Notes: generated by a model not told the origin, from the letters alone. Positions 1 through 6,687 are shown, numbered from the stretch's first letter. The stretch is DNA of 7,778 nucleotides from Opitutales bacterium (GCA_007123395.1 SKLD01000174.1:1-7778), one strand, 5' to 3'. Numbers and translations: made by a program.

Positions 1-741
1 CGCGCCCGTGCCGTCGCCCTTCGCCCCCGCCCCCTTTCCGAACATCAGCAGACGGTAGCACGCGAGGGCTTCCGCCGGGTCTTTCGCCGCCGGAAAGCAC
101 GCGGCGAGCGCGCGGCAGAGCGACTCGCTCCCCGCGAGCGCTTCCGTGTAGCCGCACCAGCGGTAGTTTTCCGGCAAATCCGCAAGGCCCGCGCGCACCG
201 CGTTCAAGTCGATGTAGGCCGCGATCAGCCCCACCAGCCACGGCGTGTCCTGCACAAGCACACTGCCGAAGCGCTCCGCCCACAGTGTCCCCGCCGTCCC
301 GTGCGCGAGATTGAACCAGCGCGTGTAGCGCTGCCGCAGTGTGCGCATGAACTCCGAGACGTCCCCCATGCGCCGGCGCAACCGCTCCCGCAGGGCCTCC
401 GCCACCTCCGGCGGATCGTTGGTGAGCGCGTGCTTCAGCTCCTCCGCGTTCAGCCCGCTCCACTGCGCGCGCGAAGTCCCGTAGAGCGCGCGGTAGCGCC
501 GCACCAAGGTGGCATCGTCGCACTGCCGGGTGGCCGGATCGATGCGCACCAGAATATGAAAGTGCGTCTCCAGCACACAGTAGGTGATCACCTCCACTCC
601 GCTGAACTCCGCCGCGCGGTGAAGCGCCGCGACCCATACCTCCCGCTGACCCTCCAACAGTAACCGACGCTTCTGAATCACCCGCGATGTCACATGATAA
701 ACCGCCGGCCCGTCCTCACGTTTTATTCTGATTTCTCCCAT
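1..741 (-). CDS. REP-associated tyrosine transposase (Y1/HUH, IS200-like), C-terminus cut by window edge
   Basis: The reading frame is open from ATG at 741 to the window edge (247 codons, no stop reached), so the gene is partial at its 3' end. Visible features: an N-terminal 'YHVTSR' strand (residues 15-20); the HUH motif 'THFHILV' with metal-binding His60 and His62; a probable nucleophile Tyr139 in 'RQRYTRWFN'; 'GTLWAERFGS' (151-160); and 'YIDLNAVRAGL' followed by 'YRWCGY' (176-198). The last motif is the hallmark of RAYT-type transposases. These enzymes cut and join single-stranded DNA at palindromic repeats through a 5'-phosphotyrosine. About 76 residues separate the HUH motif from the Tyr, with an Arg/Glu-rich stretch around 80-125. 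The frame is intact, so the gene may be functional. No good Shine-Dalgarno precedes the ATG; the next upstream ATG (754) hits a stop after two codons, which supports this start. A TATATT box (795-800, minus strand) is a weak promoter candidate. Confidence 0.9.
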   Translation of the reverse strand, partial: MGEIRIKREDGPAVYHVTSRVIQKRRLLLEGQREVWVAALHRAAEFSGVEVITYCVLETHFHILVRIDPATRQCDDATLVRRYRALYGTSRAQWSGLNAEELKHALTNDPPEVAEALRERLRRRMGDVSEFMRTLRQRYTRWFNLAHGTAGTLWAERFGSVLVQDTPWLVGLIAAYIDLNAVRAGLADLPENYRWCGYTEALAGSESLCRALAACFPAAKDPAEALACYRLLMFGKGAGAKGDGTGA

Positions 742-1132
742 GATCAGGCAACCATGGAGCATCCGCAGACAGAACACAAGATTTTTCTTCAGGAAATATA
801 CAGAATGCGACGGGTAATGAATTCATGAGCTTCGTGCATGGCACATTCCGGAGACGCATTGCAACCATTAAATAACTTTGAGAAAATGTATTCGGGCCGG
901 CGACGCCGGTTGCGCGGGTGTTGCGCAGGCATTCCTTTGTCGCCCGAAATGGTCCGGGGCGTCAGTCGGGTGCAGCAGTCCGGCTGGAGATTCGCGTCAT
1001 GGTGTACATTCCCGCGCGGACGGGTTCTCGTTTTCCTGTAGCGCGGGGACCGATGCTGAGCAGGGAGGTCTCATCGAACGCCATATCGGCGGCAATCCAA
1101 ACTCCGGAGGCGGTTGTTCTAACAATGTAGGA
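742..1132. other. Gene-free stretch between transposase and DUF3307 gene
   Basis: About 390 bp without a convincing gene. Short plus-strand reading frames exist from about 838, but their translations are Arg/Cys/Ser-rich, resemble no family I recognise, and several run antisense into the DUF3307 gene. The part nearest the transposase (about 770-895) is more AT-rich than the surroundings and probably holds its promoter. Small dyads seen: CCGGC-GAC-GCCGG (897-909), CGCC-N5-GGCG (1079-1091) and TTGTT-CT-AACAA (1114-1125). The last lies just past the stop of the DUF3307 gene but has no T-run, so I do not call it a terminator. Confidence 0.6.
897..909. repeat. Short perfect hairpin, possible degenerate REP relative
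   Basis: A perfect 5-bp stem CCGGC/GCCGG with a GAC loop, about 155 bp upstream of the transposase start. The stem has the same five outer base pairs as the palindrome at 7756-7778 (CCGGC-TAAA-GCCGG), and GGG precedes both. The 3' flank does not match (TTGCG here, AACTC there). The relationship is therefore only suggestive, because a 5-bp GC stem arises easily by chance in GC-rich DNA. Confidence 0.3.
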
Positions 1133-1900
1133 TTATCCGTGCAGCAGGTAGCGCGTGAGCCATGCGACGGGGATGGCCCAGCCGAAACTCATGAGTGTGC
1201 CGATGAGGATGTATTCGGCTTCTTTGCGGGAATCTTTTGTGAGTTCGCCGAAGCGGAAGACGGACTTGGCGGCGATGAGGAAGGCGACGGCTTCGGGCTT
1301 GCCGATGAGGACAAAGAAAAAGATGAGCGCGCGCTCCAGCCAGCCGATGATTTTGCCGCCGTGGGCGAGCCCTTCGCGAGAAGGGGGAGTCTCTGCGGCT
1401 GAAGAAGGTCTTGATTCCTTTTCTGCGCGGATCTGTTGCATAAACCCGTCGGTCGCCATGCCGATGAGGACGCCTCCGGCGAAGACGGCGAGGAGGAAGC
1501 CGCAGCCGATGAGCACGGCGTTGATGTAGAGCGGACCGGCGGTATCGACCCAAAAGTGGACGTGCTCCGGGGACGCCGCCCACCATGCCACACCGGCGAG
1601 CACGGCGATGTGTGCGGCTTGGTCGGCGAAGAAGAGCCGTTTTTCGTTGTATCCGGTGGATGCGGCAGTCTTTTTGAGGGCGTCGAAGGCGGCGTGCGTG
1701 GCACCGATGATGAGCGGTATCCACAGGTTGAGCCAATCACCGCTGAAGATCCACGCCAGCACCGTGACCCACGCGATGTGTTTGGCGAAAACGGCGGGCT
1801 TGGCTTTGTCGCGGACGTCTTTCGCGCTTTGCAGGCCGAAATCCGCGAGGAGGTGGGCGAAGAGCAGGCTGAGAAAGAGAATCTGCTCAGGCGGGATCAT
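1133..1900 (-). CDS. DUF3307 family integral membrane protein
   Basis: A 255-residue polytopic membrane protein of the DUF3307 family. The family motifs appear in order: 'HLLADFGLQ' (16-24) in the first hydrophobic segment, 'HAAFDALK' (69-76), 'DQAAHI' (93-98), then 'ERALIFFFVL' (189-198), 'FLIAAKSVFRFGE' (207-219) and 'EAEYILIGTLMSFG' (228-240). Hydrophobic segments lie near 5-22, 42-66, 95-109, 123-148, 190-211 and 230-253. A hydrophilic, charged linker (155-185) separates the two halves. The reading frame can be extended to a TTG at 1948, but those 16 extra residues are Pro/His-rich and would overlap the spacer repeat. ATG 1900 puts the first family motif at the usual distance from the start, so I chose it, although no Shine-Dalgarno is visible. 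The gene lies downstream of the SatD-like gene on the same strand. From memory, DUF3307 and SatD genes are often neighbours. The biochemical function is unknown. Confidence 0.87.
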   Translation of the reverse strand: MIPPEQILFLSLLFAHLLADFGLQSAKDVRDKAKPAVFAKHIAWVTVLAWIFSGDWLNLWIPLIIGATHAAFDALKKTAASTGYNEKRLFFADQAAHIAVLAGVAWWAASPEHVHFWVDTAGPLYINAVLIGCGFLLAVFAGGVLIGMATDGFMQQIRAEKESRPSSAAETPPSREGLAHGGKIIGWLERALIFFFVLIGKPEAVAFLIAAKSVFRFGELTKDSRKEAEYILIGTLMSFGWAIPVAWLTRYLLHG

Positions 1901-1947
1901 GAGCGCTTGGGGATGGGCGGGTGCGAGAAGCAAGTGTGGTGGCGGCA

Positions 1948-2001
1948 AAAATATGCATTCAGAAGGCTATAAAAAGAAAATATGCTATTTTTAGGCTATA
2001 A
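1948..2001. repeat. Two-copy 29-bp direct repeat in AT-rich spacer upstream of the DUF3307 gene
   Basis: Two 9-mers each occur twice at exactly 29-bp spacing: AAAATATGC at 1948-1956 and 1977-1985, and AGGCTATAA at 1964-1972 and 1993-2001. Over 25 aligned positions 19 are identical, and six of the seven bases between the two 9-mers differ. The second unit also forms an AT-only dyad, AAAATA-TGC-TATTTT (1977-1991). The spacer is strikingly AT-rich in a GC-rich window and sits between the SatD-like stop and the DUF3307 start. That is where an operator or promoter for the DUF3307 gene would lie. The conserved-box, variable-linker pattern suggests protein-binding sites, but the role is inferred. 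A TATAAT at 1997-2002 on the plus strand has no matching -35 or downstream gene. Confidence 0.7.
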
Positions 2002-2017
2002 TTAAGGTTCACGCATC

Positions 2018-2728
2018 CTAAGAGCCATAATCGGCTCGTTCCGGATTGCGCCAGACGTCGAGGACGTCCTCGACAACATCCCACCGCGCGGCGTGGAGAT
2101 GCCGCACCAAGGTGGATTGTGCGATCACCGGGCGGAAGGTGGCGGCAATATCGTTCTGGATGAGCCCGCGGAGCGCGCCGTGGACGGCCCATGCCTGTTT
2201 GGACGTCCAGTTTTGCACGAGGGCGTCGAGCAGCCCGATGGTTGTGCGCGCGAACGCACCTGTCCGCATCGGCTCCGTGCCGCCCGCCGCGACGGCCATG
2301 CGTGGGCGCCCGCCGGCAAGGGCGTCGAGGGCCTCGCCCGAGGCGGCAAAGGCCGCTCCGTGGCTGCGGGACACTCTGCGCTTGTCGAGGCGGTCAACGG
2401 GGCCGAGGCCTATGGCAATACGGGTGTCCCACGCAGGCTCACCGCGTGCTCCGCCGCCGAGCAGGAAGCTACGCACAAGAAGGGCTGCGGCGAGGGCTGC
2501 GGCGGGATCGCGCACATGGATCTGCCAACTGTCGCCGCGGAAGATGTCGATGGCCGAGACGCCGGCGTCCGGCAGGTTATCGGCAGCTGCCTTTGCGGCC
2601 TTGCGCAGGTGGTCGGGCAAGAGGCGGAGGGCCGCCGGGGCGGCCTCGTTCGAGCGAACGACATCGCCAGTTAGCACGGCGGCTGTCGGCGTGCTCTTAG
2701 CGCGGGCGGACTTTGGGGCGGATGCCAT
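2018..2728 (-). CDS. SatD-like protein with C-terminal helix-turn-helix-like region
   Basis: A 236-residue soluble protein resembling the SatD family. The N-terminal part has 'AVLTGDVVRS' (17-26), 'FRGDSWQIHV' (63-72), 'DTRIAIGLG' (101-109) and 'SHGAAFAASGEALD' (122-135). This order (TGD, RGDS-Q, D-R-IGLG, S-G-AF-SG-LD) is what I recall for SatD, and it looks loosely like a nucleotide-cyclase-type fold, though that link is inference. The C-terminal part (about 172-228: 'NWTSKQAWAV', 'QNDIAATFRP', 'QSTLVRHLHAARW') reads like a winged helix-turn-helix. ATG 2728 is chosen because the family motif TGD follows at a natural distance. The frame stays open further upstream (to 3067), but that part is antisense to the DUF1573 gene and looks non-coding. 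The gene is followed at 117 bp by the DUF3307 gene on the same strand. Its function is not established, so I give no gene symbol. Confidence 0.75.
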   Translation of the reverse strand: MASAPKSARAKSTPTAAVLTGDVVRSNEAAPAALRLLPDHLRKAAKAAADNLPDAGVSAIDIFRGDSWQIHVRDPAAALAAALLVRSFLLGGGARGEPAWDTRIAIGLGPVDRLDKRRVSRSHGAAFAASGEALDALAGGRPRMAVAAGGTEPMRTGAFARTTIGLLDALVQNWTSKQAWAVHGALRGLIQNDIAATFRPVIAQSTLVRHLHAARWDVVEDVLDVWRNPERADYGS

Positions 2729-2828
2729 GACGTAAGTGCTTCTTCGCAAAAGAGAACGGGGATCGCAAGCGAATTTGCCGGTTACCCGCAACCTTGAGCA
2801 TGTTCGCGTCATGGGACGTGCGAAGGCA

Positions 2829-2858
2829 TTGACATAAGCGGGGGGCGCCGTGAATACT
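2829..2858 (+). promoter_or_regulatory. Candidate promoter of the DUF1573-oxidoreductase pair
   Basis: A perfect TTGACA (2829-2834), then 18 bp, then AATACT (2853-2858), which matches 4 of 6 bases of TATAAT. It lies in the divergent region between the SatD-like and DUF1573 genes and points toward the latter. A start site 7 nt past the -10 would fall on the ATG at 2865, which would make the transcript leaderless. The alternative start, GTG at 2850, has a G-run (2840-2845) at Shine-Dalgarno distance, but it would lie inside this promoter. Confidence 0.45.
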
Positions 2859-2864
2859 GGGCGT

Positions 2865-3518
2865 ATGACAATCCGTAGTCTCTCCATCGTTTTCGTATTT
2901 TGTTGTGCCTTTGCTTCGGCGGCGGCCTCATCACTCACTTGGGAAAGCAAACTTTTCGAGCACACGGCGGTACCCGGTGAGGAGCGGGTAACGGCGACCT
3001 TTGCGTTCACCAATACGGGGTCGGCCCCAGTGGAAATCCTGAACATGCGGGCGACCTGCGGATGCACCGTGCCTGAGTTGAAGAAGCGCGTTTATCATCC
3101 CGGTGAGTCGGGCGAAATCGACGTTGTCTTCACCTACGGGTCGCGCACCGGGGAGCAAAACCTCCGCGTCTCGATCTTTACCGATGAACAGGTTCCGGCC
3201 ACGCAGTTGCAGTTGCTTGTGACCATCCCGCAAATGGTGGAGTTGTCGCCGCGCATCGTTTACTGGCGGCGTGGCGAGCCCATGGAATCCCGGACTGTGA
3301 ACATCAGGGTCGCCACGGAGCACGGTGTCGCGATTATGGAGGTGCGGCCGCACAACAATGCCTTCACGCACAGCCTTGTCGAGGAAGGGCCGGGTGAATA
3401 CACCCTTGAGATCACGCCGCCGACCGACGGCGAGAGGCAGATGGGCCGTTTTGACCTTGTGAGCAACTTCCCGGAGGACAATCCGCGCGTGTTCCCCGTG
3501 TTTGTCGGCGTACGTTAG
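2865..3518 (+). CDS. Secreted DUF1573 domain protein
   Basis: A 217-residue exported protein. Residues 1-22 form a signal peptide: Arg4, a hydrophobic core 'LSIVFVFCCAFASA', and Ala-rich cleavage sites near 18-22. The DUF1573 domain follows: 'TFAFTNTGSAPVEI' (45-58), the family's Cys-Gly-Cys motif (Cys65, Cys67) in 'RATCGCTVPE', 'YHPGESGEIDVVF' (77-89) and the 'RTGEQNLRVSIFTD' strand pair. The domain has an immunoglobulin-like beta fold and is common in Bacteroidetes, Planctomycetes and Verrucomicrobia; its role is unknown. Residues 125-217 form a second region, probably beta-rich, that I do not recognise. I chose ATG 2865 over GTG 2850 because it starts directly at the signal peptide and a candidate promoter covers the GTG; the difference is only five residues. 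The stop is 6 nt before the next ATG, so the two genes are almost certainly co-transcribed. Confidence 0.87.
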   Translation: MTIRSLSIVFVFCCAFASAAASSLTWESKLFEHTAVPGEERVTATFAFTNTGSAPVEILNMRATCGCTVPELKKRVYHPGESGEIDVVFTYGSRTGEQNLRVSIFTDEQVPATQLQLLVTIPQMVELSPRIVYWRRGEPMESRTVNIRVATEHGVAIMEVRPHNNAFTHSLVEEGPGEYTLEITPPTDGERQMGRFDLVSNFPEDNPRVFPVFVGVR

Positions 3519-3524
3519 GTTTTG

Positions 3525-4580
3525 ATGACATTCAAAGATTTACGGATCGGCCTAATCGGCGCGGGCGAAAACACGCGGTTGCGCCATATTCCGGGCTTTC
3601 AGGAAATCGACGGTGTCCGCATTGTCTGCGTGGCCAACCGGCGCCGCAGTTCAGCGGAGGCCGTGGCGAGGGAGTACGGTATCCCGCGCGTGGCGGACTC
3701 ATGGCAGGCCGTGGCGGACGATCCGGACGTTGACGCCGTGTGTATTGGCACATGGCCCAACTTGCATGCGCCGGCCACCTTGCGCGCACTGGAGGCGGGT
3801 AAACACGTGCTCACCGAAGCACGCGTAGCGGCAAACGCGGAAGAGGCTAAGCGAATGTGCGACGCGGCGCGTGCGCGGCCGGACCAAGTCGTGCAGGTTG
3901 TGCCGTCGCCCTTTACGCTCGATCTCGACGCAACGGTGGCACGAATCCTCGCCGATGGTATGCTCGGCACAGTGCGTGAGATCCGCATCTTGCACACGAC
4001 ACCGTTCTTTCTCGATCCCGGCGCGCCCGTCTCATGGCGTCAGCGCACGGCACTCAGCGGAAACAACATGCTCACTATGGGCATCTACCACGAAGTTGTG
4101 GAGCGGTGGTTTCCGCTGCTTTCCATCGAGCGTGTTCGGGGCTGGGGACGGCTCTACGTGCGCGAACGGCCTGCCGCGGCGGATACATCGGCACGGCCCG
4201 TTGCCGTCGATGTGCCGGACTCCCTCACCGTCGATGGAGCGCTCGTAGGCGGAGGACGCCTGCACTATGTTTTCTCCGGCGTCGAGGCGGGTCCGGGCCA
4301 CGACCGGATCGAGCTAATCGGTGCGGAAGGTCGCCTCTGTGTCGACGTTGCCCAACAGCGCGTCCTTCTCGCCCGCGCGGGTGAAACTGCTTTCACGGAA
4401 ATCGCCCTCGACCCCGCGACGCGGCGCGGCTGGCGCGTCGAGGCTGATTTCGTTTCCAGTATACGCGATGGCAAGCCTGTCACGCTCACTCCGCTTGAAG
4501 CGGCCCTTCGCTACATGCGCTTCACCGATGCGGTGCGCCGCTCCGTCGACGCCGACGGCGCATGGCAGACGGTCTTGTAA
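3525..4580 (+). CDS. Gfo/Idh/MocA family oxidoreductase with EAR in place of the EKP motif
   Basis: A 351-residue protein with the two-domain layout of Gfo/Idh/MocA NAD(P)-dependent dehydrogenases. The N-terminal Rossmann fold has the glycine-rich loop 'GLIGAGENTR' (9-18), a second strand ending 'VCVANRR' (34-40), 'DVDAVCIGTWPNLHAPATLRALEAGKHVLTE' split over the next strands (68-98), and a C-terminal alpha/beta domain with 'GIYHEVVERW' (186-195), where His189 sits at the usual catalytic His position. The family normally has E-K-P after the 'GKHV' strand, with the Lys active in catalysis; here it is E98-A99-R100. The family mostly acts on sugars and related polyols, but the substrate cannot be read from sequence. 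The length is normal. ATG 3525 is preferred to the TTG directly before it; an AGG lies at 3517-3519. The stop at 4578-4580 is followed by a short dyad AGTTC-CC-GAACT without a T-run. Confidence 0.9.
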   Translation: MTFKDLRIGLIGAGENTRLRHIPGFQEIDGVRIVCVANRRRSSAEAVAREYGIPRVADSWQAVADDPDVDAVCIGTWPNLHAPATLRALEAGKHVLTEARVAANAEEAKRMCDAARARPDQVVQVVPSPFTLDLDATVARILADGMLGTVREIRILHTTPFFLDPGAPVSWRQRTALSGNNMLTMGIYHEVVERWFPLLSIERVRGWGRLYVRERPAAADTSARPVAVDVPDSLTVDGALVGGGRLHYVFSGVEAGPGHDRIELIGAEGRLCVDVAQQRVLLARAGETAFTEIALDPATRRGWRVEADFVSSIRDGKPVTLTPLEAALRYMRFTDAVRRSVDADGAWQTVL

Positions 4581-4680
4581 GTTCCCGAACTCCTGTGCCG
4601 CGCCGGATTCTCAGGCAGTCGGCGAAAGCATAGTGAGTTGACGGGCCTCTCGGCAGTGACTTGCGGCGGACCGTGTATCC
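4581..4680. other. Convergent intergenic gap, no clear terminator
   Basis: This 100-bp gap separates the convergent oxidoreductase and hppA genes, so termination from both sides is expected here. I see only weak dyads: AGTTC-CC-GAACT (4580-4591) directly on the oxidoreductase stop codon, and CGCCG-N14-CGGCG (4601-4624). Neither is followed by a T-run on either strand, so no intrinsic terminator is called. Confidence 0.4.
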
Positions 4681-6687
4681 TCAGAGCAGCGGCGCGATGA
4701 CGAGGGAGACGATGGCCATGACATTGATGAGAATGTTCATGGAGGGGCCGGATGTGTCCTTCAGCGGGTCGCCGACGGTGTCGCCGACAACGCAGGCGCG
4801 GTGGGCTTCGGAGTTTTTGCCCCCGTAGTTGCCTTGCTCGATGAATTTTTTTGCGTTGTCCCATGCTCCGCCGGAGTTGGCCATGAAGAGGGCGAGGAGG
4901 ACGCAACCGAGAAGCGCGCCGATGAGCATGCCGCCGAGGGTCTCGGGACCGAAAACAAAGCCGACGACGACGGGGGAGAAGACGGCGATGGCGGCGGGCG
5001 GGAACATGCGCTTGAGGGCCGCGTTGGTGGCGATGTCGACACAGCGCGCGGAGTCGGGCTCGGCGGTGCCCTCCATGAGGCCCGGGATTTCGCGGAACTG
5101 GCGGCGGATCTCGGCGATCATCTCCTGCGCGGCGTCGCCCACCGCGTTCATCGTGATGGAACTGACGAGAAAGGGCGTGAGGCCGCCGAGGAAGATGCCG
5201 GTGAGAACCTTCGGGTCGTAGAGGGTGAGGGTGAAGGTCGGTGTGTTGGCCTTCACGACGTTGACGAAGGCGGCGATGATGGCGAGGGCGGCGAGGGATG
5301 CGGCGCCGATGGCGAAGCCCTTGCCAATGGCGGCGGTGGTGTTGCCGACCTCGTCGAGGGAGTCGGTGATCTGGCGCGTCTTTTTGCCGAGGCCGGCCAT
5401 TTCCGCGATTCCGCCGGCGTTGTCGGCGACGGGGCCGTAGGCGTCGATGCTCATCGTGATGCCAATCGTCGCGAGCATGCCGACGGCGGCGATGCCGACC
5501 CCGTAGAGTCCGGCCATCTGGCTGGCGGCGAGGAGAACGAGCGCCACGGTGAAGAGCGGAATGACGACGGACTGCAGGCCCACGGCGAGCCCGGAAATCA
5601 TGACCGTGGCAACGCCGGTTTGCGAGGAGCGGGCGATGTGGCGCATGGGCCGTCCGCCGGTGTAGTATTCGGTGGCGAGCCCGATGACGATGCCGCCGCC
5701 CGTGCCCGCGAGAACGCAATACCAGACGGCGGCGTTCACGCCAAGGAAAGCGATGACGGCGAAGGCGGCGAGGACGAAGAGGCCCGCCGCGCTGAGCGTG
5801 CCGATGCGCAGGGCGCGCGCCGGGGCGTTGGCTGAGGCGGCTTTGACGATGAAGATGCCCGCGAGCGAGCAGAGGAGTCCCGTGGAGGCAAGCGCGAGAG
5901 GCAGGAACATGAGGCTCTGCTGGTCGCCGGCGAGACCGTCGATGGTGGCGAGGGTCATCGTCGCGGCGATGGCCATGGAGGCGATCATGGCGTTGCAGTA
6001 GGACTCAAAAAGGTCGGACCCCATGCCGGCGACGTCGCCCACGTTATCGCCCACGTTGTCGGCGATGACTCCGGGGTTGCGCGGGTCGTCCTCGGGAATG
6101 CCCGACTCGAGCTTGCCCACGAGATCGGCCCCGACGTCGGCGGCCTTCGTGAAGATGCCCCCGCCCACGCGGAAGAAAATGGCGACAAGCGACCCGCCCA
6201 TGGCAAAGCCATGGATGATGTGGATGTCATGCTCGGTGCGGCCGAAGAAGACGAAAAGCCCGCCGACGCCGAGGAGGCCCATGGAGGCGACGGTCAGGCC
6301 CATGATGCTGCCGCCGAAAAAGGCGGTCGCGAGGGCTTTGTCGGGACCGGAGTTGTGCGCCTCATAGGTGGTGCGGACGTTGGCCTTGGTGGCGGTGTAC
6401 ATCCCGATGAAGCCAGCCGTGGCGGAGGCGAGCGCGCCGAGGAAAAAGGCGAGGGCCTCGTGCGGATCTTTGAAGAGCAGGAGGATGCCGACGGCGAGGG
6501 TGAAGATGCCGAGGAGCCGCAGCTCGCGCCGCATGAAGACCATCGCCCCCTCGTGGATGCGGTCGGAAATCGTGGTCATCTTCCCCTCGCCGGGATCGAT
6601 GAGCATGATGCGTGAATAGATGTAGTAGGCGGCCCCCAGCCCGAAAAGGCCGAGGACGGGGACGGCAATCGTGAGAGCGGTCATCAT
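4681..6687 (-). CDS. hppA: Membrane-bound, K+-dependent-type proton/sodium-pumping pyrophosphatase
   Basis: A 668-residue polytopic protein of the membrane-bound pyrophosphatase family, which hydrolyses PPi to drive Na+ and/or H+ out across the membrane. Active-site motifs are intact: 'DVGADLVGKLE' (184-194), 'IPEDDPRNPG' (197-206), 'ADNVGDNVGD' (209-218), 'DAYGPVADNAGG' (415-426), 'GDTVGDPLKDTSGPS' (635-649). In 'GNTTAAIGKG' (448-457), Ala452 and Gly455 stand where the K+-independent enzymes have Lys and Thr, so this should be a K+-stimulated pump. Glu228 in 'SDLFES' is at the position found in Na+-pumping members, but some K+-dependent H+ pumps may share it, so the ion is undecided. The length is at the short end of the family. 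ATG 6687 (or the next codon, ATG 6684) is the start; no Shine-Dalgarno is evident. The gene lies 69 bp downstream of a gene of unknown function and may share its transcript. Confidence 0.97.
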   Translation of the reverse strand: MMTALTIAVPVLGLFGLGAAYYIYSRIMLIDPGEGKMTTISDRIHEGAMVFMRRELRLLGIFTLAVGILLLFKDPHEALAFFLGALASATAGFIGMYTATKANVRTTYEAHNSGPDKALATAFFGGSIMGLTVASMGLLGVGGLFVFFGRTEHDIHIIHGFAMGGSLVAIFFRVGGGIFTKAADVGADLVGKLESGIPEDDPRNPGVIADNVGDNVGDVAGMGSDLFESYCNAMIASMAIAATMTLATIDGLAGDQQSLMFLPLALASTGLLCSLAGIFIVKAASANAPARALRIGTLSAAGLFVLAAFAVIAFLGVNAAVWYCVLAGTGGGIVIGLATEYYTGGRPMRHIARSSQTGVATVMISGLAVGLQSVVIPLFTVALVLLAASQMAGLYGVGIAAVGMLATIGITMSIDAYGPVADNAGGIAEMAGLGKKTRQITDSLDEVGNTTAAIGKGFAIGAASLAALAIIAAFVNVVKANTPTFTLTLYDPKVLTGIFLGGLTPFLVSSITMNAVGDAAQEMIAEIRRQFREIPGLMEGTAEPDSARCVDIATNAALKRMFPPAAIAVFSPVVVGFVFGPETLGGMLIGALLGCVLLALFMANSGGAWDNAKKFIEQGNYGGKNSEAHRACVVGDTVGDPLKDTSGPSMNILINVMAIVSLVIAPLL

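Noticed and set aside
977..989. AGTCCGGCTGGAG, resembling half of the REP-like element
   Set aside because: Only one arm matches and there is no complementary second arm, so it does not form the palindrome.
838..1402. Plus-strand frames in and beyond the 742-1132 gap
   Set aside because: No ribosome-binding site or family motif; composition is Cys/Arg/Gly-rich and the longer one turns acidic and repetitive where it runs antisense to the DUF3307 gene.
1997..2002. Perfect TATAAT on the plus strand
   Set aside because: No -35 box at the right distance and no plus-strand gene downstream; it falls inside the AT-rich direct repeat.
2046..2735. Plus-strand open frames over the SatD-like gene
   Set aside because: Arg/Ala/Ser-rich shadow translations with no recognisable motif, opposite a gene with clear family motifs.
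2729..3067. Upstream extension of the SatD-like frame
   Set aside because: The extra 113 residues are antisense to the DUF1573 gene and its promoter and show no domain; the family motif begins shortly after the internal ATG at 2728.
4801..5835. Plus-strand open frame of 344 codons antisense to hppA
   Set aside because: Its translation is a low-complexity run of Gly, Glu, Asp and Ala, typical of the reverse frame of a GC-rich gene, and hppA is unmistakable on the other strand. The same holds for the minus-strand 402-codon frame at 4511-5719, which is rich in Arg and His.
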